Made by a program: the position numbers and the translations under genes. Shown piece by piece: positions 7,801 through 17,305 of a stretch of 64,000 nucleotides of DNA; position 1 is the first letter of the stretch, and every line of letters begins with the position of its first letter. The notes below the pieces were generated by a model that was given only the letters and a program-made list of their open reading frames with translations, made no database searches and was not told where the DNA came from. The stretch covers positions 3,552,501 to 3,616,500 of the forward strand of contig NZ_CP145905.1 of the NCBI RefSeq assembly GCF_036894955.1, written 5' to 3'. The stretch comes from Paenibacillus sp. KS-LC4. Lineage in GTDB: Bacteria > Bacillota > Bacilli > Paenibacillales > Paenibacillaceae.

Positions 7801-7948
7801 ACTTGCGGCAAATCCAGCAACCCATCCCCAAAATCCCTTTCGAATAAATATCCTCTCCTAATTGCTTCAACTTGTTAGCTTCGCTATAATAAGCGTTGAC
7901 CTTAATATTATAATACAAATTTTAAAATTGGGAAGGAATACTAAAATC

Positions 7949-8815
7949 ATGTACGTATCAGATAAATGGAGAGATTACGAGGTTATAGATACAGGAAATG
8001 GAGATAAGCTGGAGCGCTGGGGCTCCTATATTTTGCGCAGACCAGACCCGCAAATTATTTGGCCGATAGCGAAGGAGAATGGCCTGTGGAAAAAAACCGA
8101 TGGCCACTACCATCGCAGCTCCTCAGGCGGCGGCGAATGGCAGTTCAATTCCCAGCTGCCTGAGCGCTGGACAATTTCATATGGAGAGCTGTCCTTTCAT
8201 ATTAAGCCGACAAGCTTCAAGCATACGGGGCTATTTCCTGAGCAAGCGGTAAACTGGAGCTGGATGATGGACAAAATTCGCACGGCAAACCGTCCGATTC
8301 GCGTGCTGAATCTTTTTGCCTATTCCGGTGGAGCTACGGTTGCCGCTGCGGCAGCCGGTGCAGAGGTTGTTCATGTGGATGCCTCCAAGGGCATGGTGCA
8401 GTGGGCAAAAGAAAACGCTCAGCTTTCCGGGCTTTCCGATAAGCCGATTCGTTTCATTACCGATGATGTATTCAAGTTTGTGCAACGCGAGCAGCGTCGT
8501 GGCCGGCAATATGATGCTATTATTATGGACCCGCCATCCTATGGACGCGGCCCGAATGGCGAGACATGGAAGCTGGAAGAGAACCTGTTCCCGTTCCTTG
8601 AGTTTTGCACGACGATTTTATCCGATAATCCATTATTTATGCTCATTAATTCGTACACGACGGGATTATCCCCTTCCGTGCTTCATAATCTGCTCCATAT
8701 GACGATGGCGAAACGCTTTGGCGGAGCTATTCATTGCGGCGAAATCGGCCTGCCGATTACCGCATCCGGGCTTAATCTGCCTTGCGGCATATTGGGCCGC
8801 TGGGAGTCTGTCTAA
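7949..8815 (+). CDS. Class I SAM-dependent methyltransferase (RlmI-like)
   Basis: A 288-residue Rossmann-fold methyltransferase. The SAM-binding motif is NLFAYSGGATVAAA near residue 118, the acidic loop is VHVDASKGMVQWAKEN near 140, and the catalytic-type motif is DPPSYGRGPNG near 195. This architecture is that of the RlmI/RlmK family of RNA methyltransferases without the N-terminal PUA domain, so an rRNA base is the likely substrate (inference). ATG 7949 follows GGAAGGA. The gene overlaps the next by the sequence TAATG, so it is translationally coupled to a pseudouridine synthase, which supports an RNA-modification role. Confidence 0.88.
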   Translation: MYVSDKWRDYEVIDTGNGDKLERWGSYILRRPDPQIIWPIAKENGLWKKTDGHYHRSSSGGGEWQFNSQLPERWTISYGELSFHIKPTSFKHTGLFPEQAVNWSWMMDKIRTANRPIRVLNLFAYSGGATVAAAAAGAEVVHVDASKGMVQWAKENAQLSGLSDKPIRFITDDVFKFVQREQRRGRQYDAIIMDPPSYGRGPNGETWKLEENLFPFLEFCTTILSDNPLFMLINSYTTGLSPSVLHNLLHMTMAKRFGGAIHCGEIGLPITASGLNLPCGILGRWESV

Positions 8816-9582
8816 TGGCAGGCTCCTCTGGGGACAGCATTGGCGAAATTCCAGTGCTGTTTGAGGACAATCATATATTGGCCGTTGTAAAGCAGCCGGG
8901 CATTCCCTCCCAAGAGGATCACACCGGTACGCCGGATATGCTCACGCTGCTCAAACGCGATTTAAAAAAACGCCACAATAAGCCGGGAAATGTATTTCTC
9001 GGCCTTATTCACCGGCTTGATCAGCCTGTAGGCGGCGCCATGCTGTTCGCCAAAACCTCCAAAGCGGCCTCGCGGCTCTCCGAAGCTGTACGCAGCCGAA
9101 ATTTTGGCAAAACCTATGTGTGCGTCGTACATGGCAAGCCTCATGCCGCAAGCGGCAAGCTTCGCCACTTTATACGCAAGGATGCGAAGCTGAATCAAGT
9201 GACCGTATTCAAGCAGGAAGCGCCTGAGGCGAAGGAGGCTGTGCTGGAGTATACTGTTATATCCAGTACAGACCGTTATTCTTTGATAGCGGTCATGCTG
9301 CATACGGGTCGGCCTCATCAAATTCGCGCGCAAATGGCCTTTATTGGCTGCCCGCTTGTAGCTGACCGCAAATATGGAGCGCCGCAAACGAGCGGCGTTG
9401 CCGATATCGCGCTGTGGTCTACTTCCGTTTCGGTTTCCCATCCTATAACGAAGGAGCACGTCTGCTTCCGTTCCATCCCTTATGGCTCGAAAGCTTGGGG
9501 CTGGTGGCCGCAAGCTGAGCTCAAAGCCGCAGCAGACGTTTACTTGGCTGAAGGAGATTCCGCATATGCGCCGAAGGACTAA
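8815..9582 (+). CDS. RluA-family RNA pseudouridine synthase
   Basis: A 255-residue enzyme that converts uridine to pseudouridine in rRNA or tRNA. The catalytic aspartate lies in HRLDQPVGGAMLFAKTSKAA near residue 70. The late motif HTGRPHQIRAQMAFIGCPLV and the DRKYGA block are also present. It has no N-terminal S4 domain, unlike RluD. The start ATG overlaps the stop of the preceding methyltransferase (TAATG). It ends 17 bases inside the following CapA-like gene, so all three are probably one transcript. The exact target nucleotide cannot be read from sequence. Confidence 0.9.
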   Translation: MAGSSGDSIGEIPVLFEDNHILAVVKQPGIPSQEDHTGTPDMLTLLKRDLKKRHNKPGNVFLGLIHRLDQPVGGAMLFAKTSKAASRLSEAVRSRNFGKTYVCVVHGKPHAASGKLRHFIRKDAKLNQVTVFKQEAPEAKEAVLEYTVISSTDRYSLIAVMLHTGRPHQIRAQMAFIGCPLVADRKYGAPQTSGVADIALWSTSVSVSHPITKEHVCFRSIPYGSKAWGWWPQAELKAAADVYLAEGDSAYAPKD

Positions 9583-10894
9583 AATTCATCTTGCCGTCAA
9601 TTTGCTCCTGCTGCTGCTCGCAGCAGCAGGACTCCTTATAATTTTTTACCCGACGCTAGCAAGCTCATTACCGTTTACCGCTCATTTTACTGCTAACAGC
9701 GGCGATTCCTCGCTGGAAGTGGCGTCGGAAGCAGGCGCCGGCGCACAACAGTCAGCAGCTCCTAGTGCAACAACCTCCCCTGTGCCTTCATCTGATCCAT
9801 CACCAGTACCTACAACAACGAAGGAAGCCGCCTCTCCCCTACCCAGCCCTTCTAATAGCTATCAGGAAGCGCTATGGGTCGCAGTTGGCGATATTATGAT
9901 GCACTCCCCGGAGCTGCCTGGCGCTTATAATAAGAAGACGAAAAGCTATAACTTCGATCCTTTCTTTCAAGATGTAGAGCCGATATTGAAGGAAGGCGAC
10001 TGGGTTTTGGCGAATTTAGAAACGCCTGTTGCCGGATCAGCATTCGCTTATACGGGTTACCCGACGTTTAATGCGCCTGTTGCCCTGCTTGATGCGCTGC
10101 AAAACGCCGGCTTCAACATATTGACCAATGCCAACAACCATGTGCTCGACAAAGGCGAGAAAGGGCTGCTGCTGACGCTTAAGCATATGAAGGAGAAGGG
10201 CTTTATTACAAAAGGCTCCGCCGCCACACAAAAGGAAGCGGATACAAATATGATCGTCGAAAAAAACGGGATTCGCATGGGGCTGCTCGCATACACATAC
10301 GGTACGAACGGCATTGCTATTCCTAAAGGAAAACCTTATATGGTTCCGCTAATTGACGAGCCAAAAATGATAGGTGACATTAAGAAGCTGAAAAAAGCAG
10401 GCGCTGATTTCGTTACGGTGGCGCTCCATTTTGGAACGGAGTATCAGACGAAGCCAAATGAGGAGCAGAAGAGGCTTGCCCGCAAGCTGATTGCGGAGGG
10501 CGCCGATATTATCGCCGGCTCGCATACGCATGTTATTCAGCCCTATGAGGTGCTGGAGGCTACGGATGACAACGGGCGCGAGCGCCAAGGACTTATTATT
10601 TATTCGATGGGCAATTTTATTTCCAATCAACGTGGAGACACGAAGGATTATGGCGTTATTTATCAAGTGCTTATCCGCAAAAATAACGGGGACGGCAGCA
10701 TCCAGCTTGCCGATATTGAAGCGATTCCGACTTGGGTTTACCGCTACAAGCCAGATCATCATTATCGCTATCGCATATTGCCTGTCGAGCAAACGCTTGC
10801 GGAGCAGTCAAGCAAGCTGCTCACCCCGGATTTATATGCTTCTCTGAAAAAAAATCTCACCCTGCTGCGAACTCGGCTCGAGTCCATGTCCTAA
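9566..10894 (+). CDS. CapA-family protein (poly-gamma-glutamate/capsule synthesis type), membrane-anchored
   Basis: A 442-residue extracytoplasmic protein. An uncleaved anchor or signal helix (about 8-30) is followed by a low-complexity Ser/Pro/Thr/Ala linker (about 50-105). The CapA/PgsA metallophosphatase-like domain comes next, with AVGDIMMHS near 110, ANLETPVAG, NANNHVLDKGEKG and GSHTHVIQPYE. ATG 9566 is chosen for AAGGAG 9 bases upstream, and it overlaps the preceding gene by 17 bases. CapA/PgsA proteins take part in poly-gamma-glutamate export or attachment, but no pgsB/pgsC genes are in the window, so the role here is open. A hairpin terminator follows. Confidence 0.87.
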   Translation: MRRRTKIHLAVNLLLLLLAAAGLLIIFYPTLASSLPFTAHFTANSGDSSLEVASEAGAGAQQSAAPSATTSPVPSSDPSPVPTTTKEAASPLPSPSNSYQEALWVAVGDIMMHSPELPGAYNKKTKSYNFDPFFQDVEPILKEGDWVLANLETPVAGSAFAYTGYPTFNAPVALLDALQNAGFNILTNANNHVLDKGEKGLLLTLKHMKEKGFITKGSAATQKEADTNMIVEKNGIRMGLLAYTYGTNGIAIPKGKPYMVPLIDEPKMIGDIKKLKKAGADFVTVALHFGTEYQTKPNEEQKRLARKLIAEGADIIAGSHTHVIQPYEVLEATDDNGRERQGLIIYSMGNFISNQRGDTKDYGVIYQVLIRKNNGDGSIQLADIEAIPTWVYRYKPDHHYRYRILPVEQTLAEQSSKLLTPDLYASLKKNLTLLRTRLESMS

Positions 10895-10949
10895 GCGTCG
10901 CTGCTGCAACGGGCAGGCAAAGAAGCTGACGGAAGGATGAGCATGAATA

Positions 10950-10977
10950 GGCGTTGCTGTCCTAAGACGGCAACGCC
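10950..10977 (+). terminator. Hairpin, probable weak terminator after the CapA-like gene
   Basis: GGCGTTGC and GCAACGCC pair, extended by G-U pairs around a CTAA loop, followed by a short CGTTTCAT. The T-run is poor, so termination may be partial. It lies 56 bases after the CapA stop. Confidence 0.55.
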
Positions 10978-11057
10978 CGTTTCATGTACAGAATATAGTC
11001 CCGACGTCTTCCTTTACTCGCCTGTTCACTTGCCTTCTGCAATGGCCAAACTATCTA

Positions 11058-11462
11058 TTATCTATTCGCTACCTTGCCTAATAAGTAAACAAGCAGCTGC
11101 TGATTATGAGAGGAAATCCGATCCAGCGCTTCAGAAATGAGCTTTGTGCGTACTTCCTTGCCACGCTGTGCCTCTGATTTCCCTTTGCTGGAAACAGATA
11201 TCCATACAATTCGTCTATCAGCTGTATCTCTTGTACGTACAATTAGTTCATTACGCTCCATACGATCGAGCAAAGTAGTAATCGCTGCCGGTGTCGTGGC
11301 CAAATGCTGCAATAGATCAGATGGCTTCATCGGTTGGTTCTGCAGCAATAAATCCAGCACATTTAGCTGACCTTCAGTGAGCGGCGCCAGCCCCTCTTCC
11401 AGACCTGTCCTCCATTCTCTGCTTAGCTTCGTCCACAATCGAGTAAATTCATCAGAAACCAT
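11058..11462 (-). CDS. MarR-family transcriptional regulator
   Basis: A 134-residue winged-helix regulator. The core reads LTEGQLNVLDLLLQNQPMKP, SDLLQHLATTPAAITTLLDR and the wing DRRIVWISVSSKGK, with flanking helices for dimerisation. MarR proteins bind palindromic operators and are usually released by small aromatic ligands or oxidation; no cysteine suited to redox sensing stands out here. The ribosome site before ATG 11462 is weak (GGAAGCGGGTG). There is no obvious target gene next to it, as the flanking genes are convergent (CapA side) and divergent (small ORF and topoisomerase side). Confidence 0.88.
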   Translation of the reverse strand: MVSDEFTRLWTKLSREWRTGLEEGLAPLTEGQLNVLDLLLQNQPMKPSDLLQHLATTPAAITTLLDRMERNELIVRTRDTADRRIVWISVSSKGKSEAQRGKEVRTKLISEALDRISSHNQQLLVYLLGKVANR

Positions 11463-11666
11463 TTATGCACCCGCTTCCTGTCCCATTTCTCTTTAATTCC
11501 AATTATACCATCCGAGATTGTCGAATAAAAGGTTAACCCAATTAATAATTTCCCTCACAAACTGCGATATACCCGAACGTTTTGACAAGAGTAGACATAC
11601 AATGAATCTGGGCGCTTTCCCTATTTCGCCATCCACAATCCACAGCCTCATAAGGAGTGAACCTCA

Positions 11667-11834
11667 ATGGACAACGAGAAAGCCGAAATTATTCGCAAAA
11701 TTAAAGCTTACGGCATAATAAAAAACCCACAATGGCTCGATCGCCCGGATGAGCTCGTACCATTGTGGGTTATGCTGGATGCGATGATCCAGTTAATTGA
11801 ACGCTTTGATCCGCCTAATCGCCCTTATGATTGA
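11667..11834 (+). CDS. Small conserved-looking protein, 55 residues, unknown function
   Basis: Short open frame starting at ATG 11667, with AAGGAGTGA about 6 bases upstream, a near-ideal ribosome site. The product begins [20 protein letters not shown] and ends in an amphipathic stretch ([20 protein letters not shown]). No domain is recognised. It converges with parC and overlaps its 3' end by 10 bases. The parC terminator hairpin lies inside this coding sequence. The ribosome site and sensible composition favour a real gene, but the length and overlap leave doubt. Confidence 0.5.
   Translation: MDNEKAEIIRKIKAYGIIKNPQWLDRPDELVPLWVMLDAMIQLIERFDPPNRPYD
11718..11771 (-). terminator. Rho-independent terminator of the parE-parC operon, inside a small gene
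   Basis: A perfect 12-bp inverted repeat AACCCACAATGG/CCATTGTGGGTT (11724-11735 and 11760-11771) with a 24-base loop. On the minus strand it ends in GGGTTTTTTATT. It lies about 54 bases downstream of the parC stop and within the 55-codon gene on the opposite strand. Confidence 0.8.
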
Positions 11835-14278
11835 ATGATATCAGATGGACGGACGATGACCGCTGATATGGCATCATTTTTCTCAAGTGGAACGATCGCT
11901 CGACCAATCGATCTGCGATCATCAATTGGCGATTTCTCCGTCGTTAGCGGCAGCTTAGCGCCGGATGACGTGAGCGCTACGAGATCAATCGCTTCCTTGC
12001 AATAAACAGCATACACAATTGCCGAGCCATTCGGCTTCACGCGCTTGCCTTCTTTAAATTCAAATGTCTGAACGCCTTTGCCGCCTCTGCCCTGAACAGG
12101 GTAATCCAGCAGCAGCGAGCGCTTGGCATATCCAAGATCGGAGACGACGAATAATTCTCCTTCGTCCTCGGAGACCCATTCCGCTGCGATCAGTTCATCG
12201 TCTTCCTTCAGCTGCATGCCGCGTACGCCTCCAGCGACACGGCCCATCGTGTTCACTTCGCTTTCGGAGAAGCGAATGCTCCAGCCCTGCTTGCTCACAA
12301 GCATTAGCTGCTTCGTGCCATCGCTTGGCATAATTTTAATGACCTCGTCGCCCTCAGCTACCTTGCAGGCCGCAATCGCAGTTGAGCGCGTTGACATATA
12401 ATCCTTGAGTTCAGTCCGCTTCACCTGTCCACGCTTCGTTACAAAGACGAGAGAAGCGCCTGGAACATTAAAATCCTTCACGGGAATGACGCTAATAATC
12501 GCATCATCCTTCGGTATAGGAACAATATTGACGATTGCAGTCCCTGTATCCTTCCATTTAAACTCTGGAATTTGATGAACCGGCAGCGTGTAATATTGCC
12601 CTTTTTTCGTGAAGAGCAGCAAATTATCTATCGTGTTGACGGCGTACAAGCCGCGGATAATATCGCCTTCCTTAACGCCGGCATTGCTAACCTCTCCGCC
12701 GGAACGCGTGAAGGACAGCATGCTTGTCCGCTTCATGTAGCCTTCATTGCTCAAGGTGACGAGCACTTCCTCAGGCGTAACCATTACCTCAAGGTTAACC
12801 TTAAGCTCCTCAACCTCTCCTTGAATATCGGAACGACGGTCCATTCCGAACTTCGTATGAATTTCCATCATCTCGTCACGAATGACTCCGATCAGCTTCT
12901 TATCGCTGTTCAGAATACTGCGCAAATAGGCAATGCGCTTCATGACTTCCTTATGCTCTTTCTCCAGCGACGTAATTTCCAAATTCGTCAGACGATACAG
13001 CTGCAACGTCAAAATCGCATCCGCCTGGCGCTCGCTGAACGCAAACTTCTGCACGAGATTTTGCTGGGCATCGGCACGGTTTTTCGACGCTTTAATCGCA
13101 GCGATCACTTCATCAAGCAAATTTAGCGCCTTCACAAGCCCTTCCAGCACATGAGCACGATCCTCGGCCTTTTCCAGATCATATTGCGTACGGAAGGTTA
13201 CAACTTCCTTCTGATGGGCAATATACGCATCAAGCATTTGGCGAATGCCAAGCTGCTGCGGCGTTTTATTCACGATAGCGACCATATTAAAGCTATAAGC
13301 AACCTGCAAATCGGTCTTTTTCAGCAAATAGGCCAAAATGCCGTTTGCATCCGTATCCTTCTTCAGCTCAATTACGATTCGCAGGCCGTTCCGTCCACTC
13401 TCATCGCGAACCTCCGCAATGCCTTCGACCTTTTTCTCCAGACGAATATTTTCCATTGCCGTCACAAGACGTGATTTGACGACCTGATAAGGAATTTCAG
13501 TGATCACGATTTGCTGGCGTCCGCCACGCATATCCTCAATCGCTGTTTTGGCGCGCAAATAAATGCGGCCTTTGCCGGTCGCATATGCATCGCGTATGCC
13601 TTCCTCACCCATAATGAGTCCGCCCGTTGGGAAATCAGGCCCCTTAATAATATGCATCAGCTCTTCGAGCGTCGTCTCAGGGCGGTTCATAACCGCGATA
13701 CAGCCATCAATGACCTCACGCAAGTTATGGGGCGGGATTTCAGTCGCAAAGCCGGCAGAGATGCCGCTGGCCCCATTTACGAGCAAATTGGGATAGCGTG
13801 ACGGCAGCACAACCGGCTCTTTCGTCGTATTATCAAAGTTATCCTTGAACATAACCGTACGCTTATCAATATCTCTCAGCAGCTCAATAGCCAGCGGAGA
13901 TAAACGAGCTTCCGTATAACGCATCGCCGCTGCGGGATCATCATCCATAGAGCCCCAGTTGCCGTGACCGTCAACGAGGATATGCCCCATTTTCCAAGGC
14001 TGCGCCATCCGCACCATGCCTTCATAAATTGACGAGTCGCCGTGTGGATGATAGTTGCCCATTACATCTCCGACTGTTTTGGCAGACTTGCGATATGGCT
14101 TGTCCGGCGTATTGCCGGAATCGTACATCGCGTACAAAATACGCCGCTGTACCGGCTTCAAGCCATCGCGCACATCGGGAATCGCGCGGTCCTGAATAAT
14201 ATATTTAGAGTAGCGGCCGAAGCGGTCGCCCACGATTTCTTCAAGAAAAGCTGGAAGAAACTGTTCCAAAATGCTCAT
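11825..14278 (-). CDS. parC: DNA topoisomerase IV subunit A
   Basis: The 817-residue DNA-cleaving subunit of topoisomerase IV, which decatenates replicated chromosomes. The N-terminal breakage-reunion domain includes the quinolone-pocket segment [19 protein letters not shown]. The catalytic tyrosine is in [11 protein letters not shown] near residue 120. The C-terminal half holds beta-pinwheel repeats that are less regular than in GyrA. The motif [14 protein letters not shown] and the adjacency to a ParE-type ATPase identify it as ParC rather than GyrA. It starts 12 bases after parE ends, so the two are one operon in the order parE-parC. The Ser and Glu positions of the quinolone pocket are the usual susceptible-type residues. 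Confidence 0.95.
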   Translation of the reverse strand: MSILEQFLPAFLEEIVGDRFGRYSKYIIQDRAIPDVRDGLKPVQRRILYAMYDSGNTPDKPYRKSAKTVGDVMGNYHPHGDSSIYEGMVRMAQPWKMGHILVDGHGNWGSMDDDPAAAMRYTEARLSPLAIELLRDIDKRTVMFKDNFDNTTKEPVVLPSRYPNLLVNGASGISAGFATEIPPHNLREVIDGCIAVMNRPETTLEELMHIIKGPDFPTGGLIMGEEGIRDAYATGKGRIYLRAKTAIEDMRGGRQQIVITEIPYQVVKSRLVTAMENIRLEKKVEGIAEVRDESGRNGLRIVIELKKDTDANGILAYLLKKTDLQVAYSFNMVAIVNKTPQQLGIRQMLDAYIAHQKEVVTFRTQYDLEKAEDRAHVLEGLVKALNLLDEVIAAIKASKNRADAQQNLVQKFAFSERQADAILTLQLYRLTNLEITSLEKEHKEVMKRIAYLRSILNSDKKLIGVIRDEMMEIHTKFGMDRRSDIQGEVEELKVNLEVMVTPEEVLVTLSNEGYMKRTSMLSFTRSGGEVSNAGVKEGDIIRGLYAVNTIDNLLLFTKKGQYYTLPVHQIPEFKWKDTGTAIVNIVPIPKDDAIISVIPVKDFNVPGASLVFVTKRGQVKRTELKDYMSTRSTAIAACKVAEGDEVIKIMPSDGTKQLMLVSKQGWSIRFSESEVNTMGRVAGGVRGMQLKEDDELIAAEWVSEDEGELFVVSDLGYAKRSLLLDYPVQGRGGKGVQTFEFKEGKRVKPNGSAIVYAVYCKEAIDLVALTSSGAKLPLTTEKSPIDDRRSIGRAIVPLEKNDAISAVIVRPSDIIQS

Positions 14279-14290
14279 GCTGCTTGCCTC

Positions 14291-16261
14291 CTATTCCTCA
14301 TATTCCGCAAAATCAACATTTTCCAAAATCCAGCGCTTGCGTGGATCAACCTTGTCGCCCATCAGCGCAGACACACGGCGCTCCGCCTTCGCAGCATCCT
14401 CGATCTGCACTTGCAGCATCGTCCGCGTCTCCGGATTCATCGTCGTTTCCCACAGCTGCTCCGGATTCATCTCGCCAAGTCCTTTATAGCGCTGAAGCTC
14501 AAAGTTTTTGCCGAATTCCTTTAAATAATTTTGCAGTTGCTCATCCGTCCACGCATAACGCACCGTCTCCAGCTTGCCGGATTTCCGCGTCAGCTTGTAA
14601 AGCGGCGGCTGAGCAATATATACGCGTCCGCTGTCGATGAGCGGCTTCATATAACGATAGAAGAACGTCAGAAGCAGCACCTGAATATGGGCACCGTCCG
14701 TATCGGCATCCGTCATAATAATAATTTTGTGATAGTTGCATTCCTCGGAATCAAATTCCGGGCCTACGCCTGCGCCAATCGCGGCGATGATCATTTTATA
14801 CTCGTCGTTTTTCAAAATATCATGCAGCTTGGCCTTCTCCGGATTCATCGGCTTACCCTTAAGCGGCAAAATCGCCTGATGCTTCGAATCACGCCCCTGC
14901 TTGGCCGAGCCGCCCGCCGAGTCGCCTTCGACGATAAACAGCTCATTGCGCGTCACATCCTTCGACTGCGCCGGCGTCAGCTTGCCGCCAAGATTGGAGC
15001 TTTCGCTCTTCTTCTTGCCGCTGCGCATATCCTCGCGCGCCTTGCGCGCCGCTTCCCGCGCCTTCGAAGCCTGAACAGCCTTCTTGAGCAGCAGCTGCGC
15101 TACCTGCGGATTTTCTTCGAGAAACACTTGCATTTTCTCCGTTACAATGGCATCAACGACGCCACGAGCAGACGCGCTCCCAAGCTGATCCTTCGTCTGC
15201 CCGACGAATTCCACCTCAGACATCTTGATGTTGATGACCGCCATCATGCCTTCTCGCAGGTCATTGCCTTCCAGGTTTTTGTCCTTCTCCTTGAGCATCG
15301 CGGTTTTGCGCGCATAATCGTTCATGACGCGCGTATACGCAGTCTTGAAGCCCGTTTCATGCGTACCGCCGCCGCGTGTAGGAATGGCATTAACGAATGA
15401 AGCCAGCGTTTCCGTATAGCCATCATTGTATTGAAGCGCCACCTCAACCTCAATTTCCTCACGCTCGCCAGCAAAATGAATGACTTCATGCAGCACCGAC
15501 TTATCCTCGTTGAGAAACTCAACAAATTGACGCGCCCCGCCTTCATAATGGAAAACATCGTTTTTGCCGCTGCGGTCATCCTTAATCGTCACCTTTAGCC
15601 CTGAGTTGAGGAAGGCGATTTCCTGCAGCCGTTCCGCCAAAGTATCGTAATTCAGCGTAGTTCCAGCCTGAAAGACGCGTCCATCCGGTTTAAAAGTAAC
15701 CTTCGTTCCCGTGCGTGACGTCGTTCCCGTTACAACAAGTCCCGTTGTCGGCTCACCAACATGCTCCTTGCCATCCTCATCTACCCAATATTCGAACCGA
15801 AGCTTATGTATTTTTCCATCACGGAAAATTTCCACTTCCAGCCATTCGGATAGCGCATTTGTGACCGATGCGCCGACGCCGTGCAGGCCGCCTGATTTTT
15901 TATATCCCCCGCCGCCGAACTTTCCGCCTGCGTGAAGGATCGTAAATACAACCTGAGGCGTTGGAATTCCGCTTTTGTGCATCCCTGTCGGAATGCCTCG
16001 TCCATTGTCATAGACCGTAATGGAGCCGTTTTTGTGCAAAGTTACCTCAATGGCGGAACAAAACTTTGCCAAATGCTCGTCGACAGCATTGTCGACGATT
16101 TCCCAAACGAGATGATGCAGCCCTGAGCTGCTCGTAGAGCCTATATACATTCCCGGACGTTTCCGTACGGCTGTCAAGCCTTCAAGAATCTGTATATCAT
16201 CGGCTTCATAATTTCGATCCGCAGCCGGTGCTTGTGTAAAAACATCTGTATGCTCTGCCAT
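14291..16261 (-). CDS. parE: DNA topoisomerase IV subunit B
   Basis: The 656-residue ATPase subunit of topoisomerase IV. The GHKL ATP site shows as EIVDNAVDE, DNGRGIPTG and KKSGGLHGVGASVTNALSEW. The transducer is followed by the TOPRIM domain (FIVEGDSAGGSAKQGRD; DADTDGAHIQVLLLTF) and the C-terminal LQRYKGLGEMNPEQLW. ATG 16261 is chosen because AAGGGGGG lies just upstream; the frame is open 8 codons further. It precedes parC by 12 bases. A 13-bp perfect palindrome lies about 30 bases upstream in the short promoter region. Confidence 0.95.
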   Translation of the reverse strand: MAEHTDVFTQAPAADRNYEADDIQILEGLTAVRKRPGMYIGSTSSSGLHHLVWEIVDNAVDEHLAKFCSAIEVTLHKNGSITVYDNGRGIPTGMHKSGIPTPQVVFTILHAGGKFGGGGYKKSGGLHGVGASVTNALSEWLEVEIFRDGKIHKLRFEYWVDEDGKEHVGEPTTGLVVTGTTSRTGTKVTFKPDGRVFQAGTTLNYDTLAERLQEIAFLNSGLKVTIKDDRSGKNDVFHYEGGARQFVEFLNEDKSVLHEVIHFAGEREEIEVEVALQYNDGYTETLASFVNAIPTRGGGTHETGFKTAYTRVMNDYARKTAMLKEKDKNLEGNDLREGMMAVINIKMSEVEFVGQTKDQLGSASARGVVDAIVTEKMQVFLEENPQVAQLLLKKAVQASKAREAARKAREDMRSGKKKSESSNLGGKLTPAQSKDVTRNELFIVEGDSAGGSAKQGRDSKHQAILPLKGKPMNPEKAKLHDILKNDEYKMIIAAIGAGVGPEFDSEECNYHKIIIMTDADTDGAHIQVLLLTFFYRYMKPLIDSGRVYIAQPPLYKLTRKSGKLETVRYAWTDEQLQNYLKEFGKNFELQRYKGLGEMNPEQLWETTMNPETRTMLQVQIEDAAKAERRVSALMGDKVDPRKRWILENVDFAEYEE

Positions 16262-16318
16262 ATGCGCCCCCCTTATCTGCAGCACTTGTTACTACGGTTA
16301 CCGTATCTTCAAGCTATT

Positions 16319-17305
16319 TTAATTCAAGATGTCCTGTTTAGTAAAGACGCTGAACGAGACAATAAGCCCCGCAATCGCCCAAATCGCAAGCACGATAAGG
16401 GAAAAAGAAAATGACATTCCCTCAATCGGCGGCGGCGACCCTTCCAAATATGCCGGTAAATTGAGGTTCACGGCGAATAAATATTTGGCATTTTCCCATG
16501 AGGAGGACATGCTCGAAAGGATGGTTCCTGCAATAACGGAAGCCATCATAATGACCATGCTTGCCGCTGTGCTTCTTACAAGAACCGACACCATCAAGGC
16601 GAGAATCGCTACCGTCATGGCGGACAGCCATACGAGTCCCGTCTGCATGAGCATATACAACCACTGGGGCACAACATGCACAAAGCTTGTGTCAACCTCG
16701 CTGCCATTGATTATAAAACCGGTAAAGATTGGCAAGCCCCAGCCTCCATAGCCGAAAAACATGCCCGATATCAAATAACAAAGCAGCACCATCACGCCGA
16801 CAAGCAGCGATACATAAAGCGTAAGCGCCGCAAGCTTGCTAAACAGCACCTTCCATCTGCGAACCGGCTTGGTCAGCAGCATTTTGATCGTTCCGGTGCC
16901 GCGTTCGCCGGATACGAGATCAGAGGCAATGGTCAAGACAAGCAGCGGAATAAACAGCCCAACCGCATTATTCATAAACTCCCGCGTGAACGTCACGCCG
17001 TTCGGGCTGCTCGGATTGACATCATGATCTAAATAATATTGGAGCTGCTGTACGGCTATACGCTGCTGTTTTTTCCACTCCTCAGGAATCCGATTGCTCG
17101 ACAGCCTGTTTTGCATATCCGTAATTTGCTGCAGCACCTCGTTGCGCCAGTCAGCAAACTTGTCTTTATTGTTCTGGGCTACGGTTAACTGAGCATACGT
17201 GAACATTGGAATAATAACAAGGAGTACGAGGATAATGACGAGAAACCTTCTTTTTTTCCACATCTTCAAGGTTTCATTCTCGGTCAGAAGCAGTAGTTTA
17301 TGCAA
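16319..17305 (-). CDS. ABC-2 type transporter permease
   Basis: A 328-residue membrane protein. TM1 is at about 20-40, a large extracytoplasmic loop (about 45-115) follows, and a bundle of five hydrophobic helices fills 120-325. The cytoplasmic coupling segment SDLVSGERGTGTIKMLLTKP and the following RRWKVLFSK are characteristic of ABC-2 permeases such as those for peptides, antibiotics or Na+ export (NatB/BcrB-like). It starts with TTG at 17305, 9 bases after GGAGGGG, and overlaps the upstream ATPase gene by 8 bases, so the two form one transporter. Substrate unknown. Confidence 0.9.
   Translation of the reverse strand: MHKLLLLTENETLKMWKKRRFLVIILVLLVIIPMFTYAQLTVAQNNKDKFADWRNEVLQQITDMQNRLSSNRIPEEWKKQQRIAVQQLQYYLDHDVNPSSPNGVTFTREFMNNAVGLFIPLLVLTIASDLVSGERGTGTIKMLLTKPVRRWKVLFSKLAALTLYVSLLVGVMVLLCYLISGMFFGYGGWGLPIFTGFIINGSEVDTSFVHVVPQWLYMLMQTGLVWLSAMTVAILALMVSVLVRSTAASMVIMMASVIAGTILSSMSSSWENAKYLFAVNLNLPAYLEGSPPPIEGMSFSFSLIVLAIWAIAGLIVSFSVFTKQDILN

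Noticed and set aside
10937..11140. Frame of 67 codons after the CapA-like gene
   Set aside because: It spans the terminator hairpin and overlaps the MarR gene; composition is not protein-like.
11825..16261. Identification of the topoisomerase genes as gyrA/gyrB
   Set aside because: The B-then-A order is shared, but the sequence motifs (for example [15 protein letters not shown] and the 656-residue ATPase subunit) fit ParC/ParE, and there is no dnaA/recF context.
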